Positions 26,591 to 36,339 are shown, counted from the first letter of the stretch. The stretch: 64,000 bases of DNA from Oceanirhabdus sp. W0125-5 (GCF_027938815.1 NZ_CP115913.1:3878001-3942000); one strand, 5' to 3'. The notes: generated by a model from the letters alone, not told the origin. Numbers and translations are program-made.

Positions 26591-27595
26591 TTATTCTAAA
26601 CCTTTTATTATTTTTGGTGCTAGATATACGTATACACCAGCACTTATTAACAATACAATTAATGAATAACCAATAATCTGTTCCCAAGTGGCGCTATATG
26701 AAAGTACTGCATCATTCCCTTTATAAGCCCAATAAAAGGGACTCCAGTAGAAGAATTTCTGCCACTTGTCACCTAACAATTCTACAGCTGCTATTGATGC
26801 TGCCATAGGTAAGAATAATATTTTTATATTTGCTGCTGCACTTATTATATCGTCGTTTTTAAGACCTTGAATGAACCCTACAAGAGTACTTATTATAGTG
26901 GATACCAAAAGGATAATGCCCATTTGCCCCACATTAATATTCTTAAATCCAGTAATCCATACAACTGCTGCTGTTCCGTAGATAGGAAGCAATATTCCAA
27001 TTAAACTCTTCCCAAGAATATATCCTATACGAGATACTGGAGACAAATGCATGGCACGAATTGTACGATCCACCTTTTCATCTACAATATTAAGAGCAAT
27101 TAACATCCCGCCAAGAATAGATGTTAAAAGTATAGTAAGATTCACAAGTAATTTCTTAAGTGGTGGAACTGTTCTACCAAGCTCTATAATTTCTGCATTG
27201 GTATCTTCTATCTGAACATCTTGTTCGTAAAAAGTTAAAAGAGCTTTAGCATAACCAACTACCTCTTCACCCTCATTTCCTTGCTGCAAGATATAATAAT
27301 CTTCACCATCTGGTATAATCCCAATAATATCATCTCTTTTAGCAATTCGCTTTTCTACTGCTTCAACATCTTTAAATACTTCAACCTTAGCAAAATCTTT
27401 AAGATACTCCACTTGAGCAGGGTTTTCCCCTTCAATCAATGCCAAATTCACTGTTGTATCATTAATACTTGGTGTGAGCAAATTAATTCCGAAGGCGAAA
27501 AGTACTGGGAAAACGATAATATACAAAGCAATAAAATCTCTTTTACTAGCTTTTAAATCTCTTAGAAAAATTGTCCATATTTTTTTAAACATCAT
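26591..27595 (-). CDS. ABC-2-type transporter permease
   Basis: A 334-aa membrane subunit. Membrane segment 1 is near residues 18-40, followed by an extracytoplasmic domain of about 110 residues (TVNLALIEGENPAQ and so on). A group of five membrane segments fills residues about 155-330, with LSPVSRIGYILGKSL as the cytoplasmic coupling segment typical of ABC-2 exporters. AGGAGG precedes two consecutive ATG codons; the second (27592) has better spacing. It works with the permease and ATPase genes just upstream, 14 bases away. The substrate is unknown; control by TetR suggests a toxic compound or drug. Confidence 0.88.
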   Translation of the reverse strand: MMFKKIWTIFLRDLKASKRDFIALYIIVFPVLFAFGINLLTPSINDTTVNLALIEGENPAQVEYLKDFAKVEVFKDVEAVEKRIAKRDDIIGIIPDGEDYYILQQGNEGEEVVGYAKALLTFYEQDVQIEDTNAEIIELGRTVPPLKKLLVNLTILLTSILGGMLIALNIVDEKVDRTIRAMHLSPVSRIGYILGKSLIGILLPIYGTAAVVWITGFKNINVGQMGIILLVSTIISTLVGFIQGLKNDDIISAAANIKILFLPMAASIAAVELLGDKWQKFFYWSPFYWAYKGNDAVLSYSATWEQIIGYSLIVLLISAGVYVYLAPKIIKGLE

Positions 27596-27609
27596 AATCC
27601 TCCTTCCCT

Positions 27610-28722
27610 CTACGCCGTTAGTGTTTTCTTGTATCTTATATTAGAAAGAATGAATAATAATAAACCAACAACTAAAAAACCAAATGAAGCCATTAATGTA
27701 TAGCTTATATCTCCATTTTCTACAATACATTCTTTAAACCCTTGAATCAAAGGATAGGTTGGTATAAATTTTATCCATAAAGGTTCCCAGCTTGGAACAA
27801 AATACGCTATATTAGGTAGAAGCATGGCAATCATAAGGACATAAATAGCACCAAAAGATTGCATCATATTTTTATAGAAACTTGCAACCAATAGCCCTAA
27901 TGAAGAAGCAAAGAATGCTGATGTTATAAGCAATATAAGCAATGCTAGATAATTAACTTTAAGCCCCATTACAGGTATCACTATGATTAAACTTGATAAA
28001 ATAGTTGTAGTTATAATTACCCCCACTTTGCTCATTAAATACTGCCAAACTGAAGATGATGTAACTGCATAAGCTTTAATAATACCTTCTTTTTTATCTA
28101 AGAATATATAAGCTGCGATAATGAATAATCCCATTAAACTTCCATTGAAGGTTAAAAATGATGGAATCACATTTTCTCGATCATTTAGTTGTCCATATCC
28201 AGTAGATAATGAACGAACCTCCTGCTTATCAATTTCGTCTTTTATTAAATTTAAATCAGTGTTATGAATAATACGGTATAAATTCTTTAGACGCTCTGAT
28301 TCATAACCTTGCAGATAATATTCATAATGAACCTTTCCTTCATCATTTAAACTTATAACAGCACCAACAAGCGGCCTTTCAGTCTCAGCCAGTTGAATAA
28401 GTTGAGCTTTATTTTTTACAACATATAATTTTGTATCACTGCTTTCGTAAAACTCTGCCTTAATTGTATCTTTTTTACTTTTAATTTCTACTAATTCAGC
28501 TTTTCCATCCAAATCCTCTTTTAATATCTCTTCTTTGTATTGATTCACCATTGCTTCTGGTAAATCAAAGTATAAATATTCAGAACTTTTACTTACGAAC
28601 TCTTTTGGTATAACAAACAGCAAGACAACCAATAGAATAATTGCCATAAACAGTTCTACATAGAAGTAAAAGCCTCTTGAAGAAAGTTTAAGCTCTTTAA
28701 TAAAACTATGCCATAATTTCAT
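27610..28722 (-). CDS. ABC-2-type transporter permease
   Basis: About 370 aa with the same plan as the following gene: one N-terminal membrane segment (about residues 20-40), a large extracytoplasmic domain to about 190, and five to six C-terminal segments. AVTSSSVWQYLMSKVGVI is the coupling region. A TTG at 28731 opens the frame, but the ribosome site GGGGG is better spaced for ATG at 28722, which lies one base after the ATPase stop codon. Two different permeases plus one ATPase imply a heterodimeric exporter of the drug or bacteriocin-resistance kind. Confidence 0.88.
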   Translation of the reverse strand: MKLWHSFIKELKLSSRGFYFYVELFMAIILLVVLLFVIPKEFVSKSSEYLYFDLPEAMVNQYKEEILKEDLDGKAELVEIKSKKDTIKAEFYESSDTKLYVVKNKAQLIQLAETERPLVGAVISLNDEGKVHYEYYLQGYESERLKNLYRIIHNTDLNLIKDEIDKQEVRSLSTGYGQLNDRENVIPSFLTFNGSLMGLFIIAAYIFLDKKEGIIKAYAVTSSSVWQYLMSKVGVIITTTILSSLIIVIPVMGLKVNYLALLILLITSAFFASSLGLLVASFYKNMMQSFGAIYVLMIAMLLPNIAYFVPSWEPLWIKFIPTYPLIQGFKECIVENGDISYTLMASFGFLVVGLLLFILSNIRYKKTLTA

Positions 28723-28723
28723 C

Positions 28724-29578
28724 CTAAACAAGCCCCCTTCCAGTTACCTTTATGAAGATTTCTTCTAGTGTCGCCTCCTTCGTATGCATTGTCTGCACTT
28801 CATATTTTCCTAAAATATCTTGTAAATGTTTTATATCACTTTCTTGTATGGTTGATAAAGTTTCTTTAACTGTTTCCCCATCTTTAATATATTCAATCTC
28901 TACAAGTTTATCTCCATATTGAAGTTTAAGATTCTTAGGTGAATCAATTAACATAATCTCACCATCCACTATAAAAGCAACTCTATCACATAATTCATCT
29001 GCAATATGCATATTATGAGTGGTCAAGAAAATAGTAACGCCTTTTTTATTTTCTTCTTTTATAATATCTTTTATCTGAGATGCTATAGCAGGATCAAGAC
29101 CTGTTGTTGGCTCATCAAGGAACCATAATGAAGGATTATTAATCATTGATCTAGCAAAAGTGAGTCTATGCTTCATTCCTTTTGAGAATTCACCTGCTCT
29201 AATATTAGCTTTATCTCCAAGACCTACTAATTCCAATAGTTCTTCTGGTTCACGAGTATCTACATCAAATAATTTTCTATAAAAATCAAGATTTTCTTTT
29301 GCAGTCATTTTGCTGTATACATTTGATTGTTCAAAAGACATTCCTATTTTGTTAAACATTTTATTTGAAATCTTTTTTACATCATACCCAGCAACTGTAA
29401 CATCACCTTGTTGAAGTTGTAATAAGCCAGTTAAAATATTTTGTGTTGTTGATTTTCCTGCTCCTGAAGGACCAAGGAATCCAAATATTTCTCCTTCTTT
29501 CACCTCAAAGCTCACATCTTTTACAGCATACTTACCATCCTTATTGTAAGAATGATATAGATTACTAACTTTAATCAT
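28724..29578 (-). CDS. ABC transporter ATP-binding protein (ABC-2 exporter)
   Basis: A 284-aa ATPase with Walker A GPSGAGKST, signature FSKGMKHRL, Walker B LWFLDEPTTGLDP and H-loop TTHN. The C-terminal extension ends ATLEEIFIKVTGRGL, a tail seen in drug-export ATPases. It drives the two permeases encoded directly downstream. It is paralogous over its whole length to the ATPase at 54924-55778, down to the same IFIK-TGR ending. AGGAGG precedes ATG; the TetR regulator gene is 16 bases upstream. Confidence 0.93.
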   Translation of the reverse strand: MIKVSNLYHSYNKDGKYAVKDVSFEVKEGEIFGFLGPSGAGKSTTQNILTGLLQLQQGDVTVAGYDVKKISNKMFNKIGMSFEQSNVYSKMTAKENLDFYRKLFDVDTREPEELLELVGLGDKANIRAGEFSKGMKHRLTFARSMINNPSLWFLDEPTTGLDPAIASQIKDIIKEENKKGVTIFLTTHNMHIADELCDRVAFIVDGEIMLIDSPKNLKLQYGDKLVEIEYIKDGETVKETLSTIQESDIKHLQDILGKYEVQTMHTKEATLEEIFIKVTGRGLV

Positions 29579-29594
29579 AGGATATTCCTCCTTT

Positions 29595-30209
29595 TTATTT
29601 ATAAAATGCTCTTTTAAGAATTTCTAAATATTCATCAATTTCTTGTGACAATCCACTGTAATCAGTGTCTCCGCTAGCAAGCGCCGAACTTTTCATCCAC
29701 TCTTCTCCAAGTTTTTCAAGTGACCATTGAGTTATCTTTATAGCTTTTTGAACATCTACATTATCCTTAAACAATGTAAAATCAATGTTCTCATAATATA
29801 CCTTCTTATATACATCAGGTATGTAATTTTCTGCTTCTTTTTTAAGCTCATCAATAGATTTTTTTTCAAACATAACCTTACCAAATGCAACTAAATAAGG
29901 GTATCTAACATAAACTTTCAATTTTATCAAAACTATCTGTTTTAATCTGGCAAATAAGTCCTTTTCTTCCCAATTCATTTCTTTTGATATAGCATCAGTA
30001 ATTATTTCTATTACAAAGGTTTCTAAATACTCATAAAGAATTCTTTTACTAGAAAAATAGTGATATAACAACCCTTTAGAAATTCCTGCATTTTTTACTA
30101 TATTATTTGTGGATGCTTTTTCAAATCTATTTGTACTGAATTCTTCTAAAGCACTGTTAATGATTCTATCCCTTTTCTCAGGATCCATATTTTTAAAAAT
30201 CTCTTCCAT
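29595..30209 (-). CDS. TetR-family transcriptional regulator of the ABC-2 operon
   Basis: About 204 aa. The N-terminal DNA-binding helix-turn-helix is RIINSALEEFSTNRFEKAS followed by TNNIVKNAGISKGLLYHYF, the classic TetR pattern. The rest is a ligand-binding helical domain. ATG at 30218 directly abuts AGGAG, while ATG at 30209 is eight bases away and preferred. It is the first gene of the operon it presumably controls: two similar palindromes (30241-30256 and 30275-30290) flank the -10 box of the only promoter, so self-repression relieved by the exporter's substrate is likely. Confidence 0.9.
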   Translation of the reverse strand: MEEIFKNMDPEKRDRIINSALEEFSTNRFEKASTNNIVKNAGISKGLLYHYFSSKRILYEYLETFVIEIITDAISKEMNWEEKDLFARLKQIVLIKLKVYVRYPYLVAFGKVMFEKKSIDELKKEAENYIPDVYKKVYYENIDFTLFKDNVDVQKAIKITQWSLEKLGEEWMKSSALASGDTDYSGLSQEIDEYLEILKRAFYK

Positions 30210-30240
30210 TCTGTTCATCTCCTAAACTGTCAACTCTCAC

Positions 30241-30256
30241 CGACCACAGTGGTCAA
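30241..30256. promoter_or_regulatory. TetR operator 1 (downstream of -10)
   Basis: CGACCACAGTGGTCAA contains the palindrome GACCAC-A-GTGGTC. A second copy lies 34 bp away. It is located immediately downstream of the promoter's -10 box. Confidence 0.8.
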
Positions 30257-30260
30257 TTAT

Positions 30261-30290
30261 ATTATACCATTTATCGACCAGTGTGGTCAA
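30261..30290 (-). promoter_or_regulatory. Promoter of the TetR/ABC-2 operon
   Basis: On the minus strand: TTGACC, 18-base spacer, TATAAT. The -35 box lies inside operator 2, and operator 1 begins about five bases past the -10 box, a layout suited to repression. Confidence 0.8.
30275..30290. promoter_or_regulatory. TetR operator 2 (overlapping -35)
   Basis: CGACCAGTGTGGTCAA, near-identical to operator 1 (two central bases differ), with arms GACCA / TGGTC. It overlaps the -35 box. Confidence 0.8.
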
Positions 30291-30330
30291 TGTTTTTTTA
30301 CCATTTAATACCATTTTTTTATACTTAATA

Positions 30331-30366
30331 AAAAATACATCACCTATTTATAGGTAATGCATTTTT
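30331..30366 (-). terminator. Terminator of the heterodimeric ABC exporter operon
   Basis: AAAAATACATCACCTAT pairs with ATAGGTAATGCATTTTT with few mismatches. It lies immediately past the end of the exporter gene at 30369. Confidence 0.8.
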
Positions 30367-30368
30367 TT

Positions 30369-32273
30369 CTAGGCCATCTTATGAAGCCCATTTTCTTTAA
30401 ATTGACTGAAATACATATCATGATAAACTCCTTTTTTAACAATTAGCTCTTCATGATTTCCCTTCTCTACTATCTCTCCCTTATCTATTACCATTATGGT
30501 ATCTGCATCACGAATAGTACTTAATCTGTGTGCGATAATAAAACTTGTTCTTCCCTTCATCAGCTTTTTCATTGCCTCTTGTATCCTGATTTCTGTACGA
30601 GTATCAACACTGCTTGTTGCCTCATCTAAAATTAGTATAGATGGATTTGACAAAATTGCTCTAGCTATTGCTAGAAGTTGTTTCTGTCCTTGACTTAAAT
30701 TATTTCCACCTTCTGAAAGTAACGTATCATACCCTTTAGGTAAACGTCTTATAAAAAAATCTGCATTAGCTATTTTTGCAGCTTCTTCTACTTCTTCATC
30801 CGTTGCTTCTAACCTTCCATACCTAATATTTTCTCTAATAGTTTGAGAAAAAAGATATGTATCCTGAAGAACTATCCCAAATGATTTTCTTAAGCTATCT
30901 CTCGAATATTCTCTTATATCAGTTCCATCAATTAAAATTCTTCCTTCAGATACATCATAAAATCTTGTAAGAAGGTTAATAATAGTAGTCTTACCTGCTC
31001 CAGTTGGTCCAACTAATGCTGTAGTAGTACCTTCTTTTGCAAGGAAACTTATATTCTTTAGTACATTCACCTCAGGACGATACCCAAAGAACACTTTCTC
31101 AAAAACTACCTGTCCATTTGGACTTTCTAAGTTCTTAACCTTCAGCATATCCTCTGTTTCTTGTTTTTCATCAAGAATTTCAAATACCCTTTCAGCACCA
31201 GCTACAGCAGATTGCAGAGTATTAAATGTATTAGCTAAATCATTCAAAGGTCTTGAAAACTGCCTGGAATAAGTTAGAAAACTAGCTATTACACCTACTG
31301 TAATTATCTCCCTAACTGCCAAAGCCCCTCCCACTGCAGCAACTGCTGTAAAACCAATATTTTTAATTACATTCATAAGAGGCATTAGAAATTTAGAGCA
31401 AATCTGAGCCTTAGTACCTACTCTGCATAATCTATTGTTAACCTCATCAAACTCTTCAATTACTCTATTTTCATTATTGAATGCTTTGATTATTTCAATT
31501 CCTGATATAGTTTCTTCAATATGTCCATTAAGCTTTCCTAATTCTTCCTGTTGAGTTTTAAATAAAACCTTAGTTTTCTTAGCTATTACTTTAGTGAGTA
31601 TAAATACTAAAGGTATTGTTATTAAACTAGCAGCTGTAAGTAGTGGACTCAACACAAGCATCATTATAAAAGAACCAAATATCATTATTACTCCTGACAT
31701 TAACTGTATAGTTGATTGAGATATGGTTCTGCTAACATTTTCAATATCATTTGTTAACCTACTCATAATTTCTCCATTTGCTCGTAGGTCAAAGAATACT
31801 ATTGGTAGTTTTTGAAGTTTTGAAAAAAGAGCACTTCTAAGTTTCTTAACTATTCTTTGTGAAACACCAGCCATAATAAACCCCTGAAAATATCTTATAA
31901 TTGAATCAATTAAATAACCAATTATAAGTGCTGTTAATATTACTCTAAGGATTTTAAAATCTACGTATCCATTTTTTATAGACATAGAATCTATTGAACG
32001 ACCTATTAAATATGGGATTGTCAAACCAATTATTGAATTAATTATTATAAAAATAAATATAACCATTAAAAGCTTCTGTTCTTCATGAAAGTATTTCCAT
32101 AATCTCGAAGTGGTACCTTTAAAGTTCTTTGGTTTAACAACTGGTCCCATCCTTCTGCTTCTACCAAATCCGCCGCCTGGTTTGCCTACCGCTCCTATCA
32201 TATTTCTACTAATATCTGAAGCAATTTCTGCATCTTTCCTTTTGTTTGAATCATGAAATTTTTCATTTCCCAT
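30369..32273 (-). CDS. Heterodimeric ABC exporter, subunit with canonical catalytic site
   Basis: About 634 aa: a cytoplasmic N-terminal tail, six membrane segments (residues about 65-340) and a C-terminal ATPase. Walker A is GPTGAGKTT, Walker B LILDEATSSVD with the catalytic Glu, H-loop IIAHRLSTI. Its signature is LSQGQ instead of LSGGQ. Its partner has the reverse pattern, so the two build one active and one degenerate ATP site, as in LmrCD/BmrCD-type multidrug exporters. The frame is open to 32306, but AAGGAGG is spaced for ATG at 32273. It follows its partner gene by 52 bases. Confidence 0.93.
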   Translation of the reverse strand: MGNEKFHDSNKRKDAEIASDISRNMIGAVGKPGGGFGRSRRMGPVVKPKNFKGTTSRLWKYFHEEQKLLMVIFIFIIINSIIGLTIPYLIGRSIDSMSIKNGYVDFKILRVILTALIIGYLIDSIIRYFQGFIMAGVSQRIVKKLRSALFSKLQKLPIVFFDLRANGEIMSRLTNDIENVSRTISQSTIQLMSGVIMIFGSFIMMLVLSPLLTAASLITIPLVFILTKVIAKKTKVLFKTQQEELGKLNGHIEETISGIEIIKAFNNENRVIEEFDEVNNRLCRVGTKAQICSKFLMPLMNVIKNIGFTAVAAVGGALAVREIITVGVIASFLTYSRQFSRPLNDLANTFNTLQSAVAGAERVFEILDEKQETEDMLKVKNLESPNGQVVFEKVFFGYRPEVNVLKNISFLAKEGTTTALVGPTGAGKTTIINLLTRFYDVSEGRILIDGTDIREYSRDSLRKSFGIVLQDTYLFSQTIRENIRYGRLEATDEEVEEAAKIANADFFIRRLPKGYDTLLSEGGNNLSQGQKQLLAIARAILSNPSILILDEATSSVDTRTEIRIQEAMKKLMKGRTSFIIAHRLSTIRDADTIMVIDKGEIVEKGNHEELIVKKGVYHDMYFSQFKENGLHKMA

Positions 32274-32325
32274 TGTGCATTCCTCCTTGCGTTGAAGTAA
32301 ATACAACTAATTATACGCACACCTT

Positions 32326-34092
32326 TTAACTTCCAATTGCCTTTATATCTCCTATTTGAGATTCAAATATTTCTTTATACACGTTACAATTTTTAATTAA
32401 ATCTTCGTGTTTACCCTTACCTACAATTTCACCATTATCAAGTACAATTATTCTATCAGCACCCATAATTGAAGTAATTCTCTGAGCAATAACTATACAA
32501 GTAAGATTTTGAGAATATACTTTTAATGCTTCTCTAATTTTTACTTCTGTAGTTACATCTACAGCACTTGTGCAGTCATCTAAAATAAGAATTTCTGGTT
32601 TTTTAATTAATGCTCTAGCAATTGAAATACGCTGTTTTTGTCCTCCAGATAGATTTACACCTCTCTGACCAAGTACAGTATTATATCCTTCAGGGAGTGA
32701 ACTAATAAATTCATGTGCTTGTGATACATCTGCTACCTTCTGGATATCCTTAATAGCAGCATCTTTATTACCCCATCTAATATTGTCTATAACCGTACCT
32801 GAAAACAGTATGTTATTTTGAGGAACTAAGGCAATTTTATCCCTTAATTTTTTCATATCCATATCCTTAACATTAATATTATCTACTTTTATAGTTCCAG
32901 ATGTAACATCATAAAATCTATTAATCAAACTAACAAGAGTACTCTTACCAGTTCCTGTAGAACCAATAATTCCTACTGTTTCTCCTTTTTCACATGTAAA
33001 ACTAATATTTTTAATAACATGTTCTTCTGATGCAGAAGAATAAGAAAAATATACATTTTCAAAATCAATTTTACCTTTTATATTTGGATACTCTACTTTA
33101 GTTATTTTATGAATACTTTGACTTTTACTTTTCTTTATGGAACTCATGTTATTTTCCTGATTAAATACTTCTCCAATACGTTCAACCGATGCTCTTGCTC
33201 TAACAAACATTGTAAAAACATTTGATATTATCATTAATGAAAATGATATCTGTGTCATATAGTTTATAAACGCTATAATCTGTCCAACCTGCATATTTCC
33301 ACTATTCACTCTAATTCCGCCTATCCAAATAAGAGCTACTATTCCCATATTAACAACAAAAATAATACTAGGAGGAAACATTGCTATCACACTCATTGCT
33401 TTAATTGATACATCGCTCAGTTCCTTATTAGATTTTTCAAACCTTTCTGTTTCATACTTAAATCTGTTAAAGGCTTTCACAACTCTTACTCCCGCCAAAT
33501 ACTCTCTCATAACACTATTTACTCTATCTAGCCTTTTTTGAATCTTTATGAAAAAAGGATATCCAATCTTCATATTCAAAAATATAAGTAACCCTACTAT
33601 TGGTATAACAGCCAGAAAAATTAAGGACATAAACGGATTAAGACGTATAGCCATAATAATACTACCTATACATAACAGAGGTGCCTTAACAAAAATTCTC
33701 ATAAGTCCATTCACAAAATTCTGAACCTGTGTGACATCATTGGTAAGCCTAGTAACTAAAGATGCTGTATCAAAATTATCTAAGTTTTCAAAAGACATAC
33801 CTTGAATTTTTCTAAAAAGATCTGCTCTAAGTTCTGCTCCAAATTTTTGCGATACATTACTAGATATAATATTACGACTTATTGCACCCATAGCTCCTAT
33901 TGCTGTAATCATAAGCATTAAAAGTCCCTTATTTATTACATAATCCATTCGTTTTTCTGCTACACCAATATCCACTATCTTAGAGATTATTGTAGGCTGC
34001 ATAAGATCACAGAGAGCCTCTACTGTTAAACAAACTATAGCTAGACAAAAGAATTTCCAGTATTTTTTTATATACTTGTTTAAAAAGATCAC
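32326..34092 (-). CDS. Heterodimeric ABC exporter, subunit with degenerate catalytic site
   Basis: A 588-aa half-transporter with six membrane segments (residues about 15-300) and an ATPase. Walker A is GSTGTGKST and the signature is canonical LSGGQKQR. Walker B reads ILILDDCTSAVD, with Asp in place of the catalytic Glu, and the H-loop position is Gln (VIAQRITSI). Those changes mark the degenerate site of heterodimeric exporters. The start is GTG at 34092, directly after the TAA of the CPBP gene; its ribosome site GGAGG lies in the last codons of that gene, so translation is coupled. Substrate unknown. Confidence 0.93.
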   Translation of the reverse strand: MIFLNKYIKKYWKFFCLAIVCLTVEALCDLMQPTIISKIVDIGVAEKRMDYVINKGLLMLMITAIGAMGAISRNIISSNVSQKFGAELRADLFRKIQGMSFENLDNFDTASLVTRLTNDVTQVQNFVNGLMRIFVKAPLLCIGSIIMAIRLNPFMSLIFLAVIPIVGLLIFLNMKIGYPFFIKIQKRLDRVNSVMREYLAGVRVVKAFNRFKYETERFEKSNKELSDVSIKAMSVIAMFPPSIIFVVNMGIVALIWIGGIRVNSGNMQVGQIIAFINYMTQISFSLMIISNVFTMFVRARASVERIGEVFNQENNMSSIKKSKSQSIHKITKVEYPNIKGKIDFENVYFSYSSASEEHVIKNISFTCEKGETVGIIGSTGTGKSTLVSLINRFYDVTSGTIKVDNINVKDMDMKKLRDKIALVPQNNILFSGTVIDNIRWGNKDAAIKDIQKVADVSQAHEFISSLPEGYNTVLGQRGVNLSGGQKQRISIARALIKKPEILILDDCTSAVDVTTEVKIREALKVYSQNLTCIVIAQRITSIMGADRIIVLDNGEIVGKGKHEDLIKNCNVYKEIFESQIGDIKAIGS

Positions 34093-34971
34093 TTATAGTC
34101 CTCCCATAAACCTTACAGCATCTTGTATCCAGTGAAATGCTATTGCAGTTTCTAAATCTTTCTTTAATGCTAAAATCAACATTGGTACACCAAATAGTAG
34201 ACAAATGATACCTCCATAAGCAAGTGCAAAGATAGGCTTCTCATAGAATAAACTGTTAAAATGAGCATAATTATGTACCAGCGTAGCTATAACCCCTGAT
34301 ATGACTACTGAATGTTTGGGATAAGCACGACGTAAAACTAACCACAAAATTCCTATTAAAGTAAATCTATAAACAACCTCTTCAATTATTCCTGGTTGAA
34401 GTGCATCTACTAAAGGTAAAAGGGACGTTTGTACTATGAAAGGACTATTATTCATAACTGAAAATGCATAAGCATTAAAAATTGCAAGTGGTAACCCTAT
34501 TAAACATCCAAATAAAATACCTATAATAGTTCTCCTCCAATCCTTTATTATTAAAGCTACTTGAACAGGTCCCCCCATTCTCATTACAATAATTCCTGCG
34601 AGAAAAATTACTATAAATGTACCACCATGAAATATTCCAGTAACCACTTTATTATCATTCACTTTAATTAAAGGAAAAAATGTTGAGTAATTCACATGGA
34701 TCCCTAAAAATGCTCCAATTACTATAGATATTATTATATCTCTCTTCTTTAATAATTTTACTTTACCTATTAATATTCCTAATGAAATTATAAGGATTAT
34801 CATATTAAAAAGATTAAATAACCTAGGGGGATTTCCTCCATTCTTATCTATCAATGTTCTAACAATAAATATCCCCAATACACTTCCAATAACTGCAAAT
34901 AACAATAATATTTTAACTACATGCTTTTCAGTCCTTCTCATAGAATTATTCTCTCTAAGTTCACTTTTCAT
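34093..34971 (-). CDS. CPBP-family intramembrane metalloprotease (CAAX/Abi type)
   Basis: A 292-aa membrane protein with about eight membrane segments. Motifs of the CPBP (Abi, Rce1-like) family are IEEVVYRF (EExxxR, about residues 201-206) and HNYAHFNSLFYE (the second His motif). Relatives include bacteriocin-immunity and peptide-processing proteins; not all have shown protease activity. It is directly followed, with no gap, by the heterodimeric exporter, so the three genes form one translationally linked operon. A role in maturation of, or immunity to, an exported peptide is an inference; no precursor peptide gene was seen. GGGGGG lies nine bases before ATG. Confidence 0.85.
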   Translation of the reverse strand: MKSELRENNSMRRTEKHVVKILLLFAVIGSVLGIFIVRTLIDKNGGNPPRLFNLFNMIILIISLGILIGKVKLLKKRDIIISIVIGAFLGIHVNYSTFFPLIKVNDNKVVTGIFHGGTFIVIFLAGIIVMRMGGPVQVALIIKDWRRTIIGILFGCLIGLPLAIFNAYAFSVMNNSPFIVQTSLLPLVDALQPGIIEEVVYRFTLIGILWLVLRRAYPKHSVVISGVIATLVHNYAHFNSLFYEKPIFALAYGGIICLLFGVPMLILALKKDLETAIAFHWIQDAVRFMGGL

Positions 34972-35150
34972 TAATTCATACCCCCCTAATGTAAATTAAT
35001 ACTTAATAATTTAATAAAATTCACTTTAATATATTTCCTTTTTTACTACCATTATATGTTATTTTAACTAAAGACTCAAATAGGATTAACTACAATTTGA
35101 CGGAAATATATTCTTCTATTTAAACTAAGAATGTTTAAATTATTTATTAA

Positions 35151-35180
35151 AAAAAACCTATCAAATGTGATAAGTTTTTT
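35151..35180 (-). terminator. Terminator of the germinant-receptor operon
   Basis: AAAAAACCTATCA / TGATAAGTTTTTT around loop AATG, 14 bases past the gerC-type stop. Confidence 0.78.
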
Positions 35181-35193
35181 AAATATTTATCAA

Positions 35194-36339
35194 TTAATCC
35201 TCTATATGTGTACTATGAATTCTACCAATAGAATCTATTTTCACAGTTGCATGAACCTTAATTTGAGCATTTGAAAAATACTCATTACTATCATATCCTG
35301 ACTCTCTACCATACTTAGCTAATGCATATTTCCCTATGTCTAGGCAATCAACTTCATATTCTTCTTGAATTTTCTTCACTTCATTATTTAAGTCCTTTTC
35401 TAACCTGACTTCAAATATTTTTTCAATTTTTGATATTTGCTTTTTATTAAGTTCTGTCTCAGAAAGTGTATCCACTAGTAAATCAGCAGTAATATTAACA
35501 TAAATATCATAAATAAATTGTTCCTTCATTAATTCTTCAAGTTGTTTCTTTTTCTTTAATACTTTTATTTTAACTTTATTTGTGCCTACTATATCAATGT
35601 AGCTCAGCAAATTTTCAGAGCGAATAGATAAAGCCCCTTTACTACCTGAATTTCTTAGAAGATTTATTAATTTACTCTCTTTTATAGGAACTTTATTTAC
35701 CATTTTATCATCATTAAAAATGGCAGTACCTGTTAATTGTGGTTTACCTTCAACAATCTCAATATATGGTAAAAAAATCTGTCTACCATTTTGATGATAC
35801 ATAAGTAACAAATCATTAACTGTAACATGACTTGAATAAAAACTCCCTTGATGACAATATTTAATCATACGAAATAAATCTTCTGACATTGTACTTGATT
35901 CAGGTTTAAGAGACAAAAACTCTTCACATTTACCTTTACATATTACCACCATAGCATTTATATTTAAATCTGGATATCTTAAAAGGTCATCTAATGCATC
36001 CTTTATTCCAAATTTAGCACGTTCTTCACTTATGAGATAAAGTACTTCTGCACCAAAAACAATTGTTTTATGTTGTTTACTTATACGATTCTCTACTAAT
36101 GAGTATAACGTTGGTCCTCTTCCAACTAATATAAGAGATCCACCCTCTCCGTCATCTTCTTTTATTGAGATAGTTTCAGCTGGATCAACAAGGTTAATCT
36201 CTGCCCCCTTTTCTATGTCATAACCTACACCGGTTATTATACTTAGCTCTTCAATTGGATACTCATCATAGCAGCTGCATAAACATATGGATATACACAT
36301 TATAATTAATACCAAGATTATATTTTTATATGCTTTCAT
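35194..36339 (-). CDS. Ger(x)C-family spore germination lipoprotein
   Basis: The C subunit of a nutrient germinant receptor, a lipoprotein in the spore inner membrane. The signal peptide MKAYKNIILVLIIM continues to a lipobox-like ICLCSC. Family stretches are DEYPIEELSIITGVGYDIE near the start and the C-terminal VDCLDIGKYALAKYGRE plus an amphipathic tail. The frame opens with GTG at 36348, but GAGGTGG overlaps it and is spaced for ATG at 36339, giving 381 aa. It overlaps the end of the preceding B-subunit gene by 14 bases and is the last gene of an A-B-C operon. The germinant cannot be inferred. Confidence 0.9.
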   Translation of the reverse strand: MKAYKNIILVLIIMCISICLCSCYDEYPIEELSIITGVGYDIEKGAEINLVDPAETISIKEDDGEGGSLILVGRGPTLYSLVENRISKQHKTIVFGAEVLYLISEERAKFGIKDALDDLLRYPDLNINAMVVICKGKCEEFLSLKPESSTMSEDLFRMIKYCHQGSFYSSHVTVNDLLLMYHQNGRQIFLPYIEIVEGKPQLTGTAIFNDDKMVNKVPIKESKLINLLRNSGSKGALSIRSENLLSYIDIVGTNKVKIKVLKKKKQLEELMKEQFIYDIYVNITADLLVDTLSETELNKKQISKIEKIFEVRLEKDLNNEVKKIQEEYEVDCLDIGKYALAKYGRESGYDSNEYFSNAQIKVHATVKIDSIGRIHSTHIED

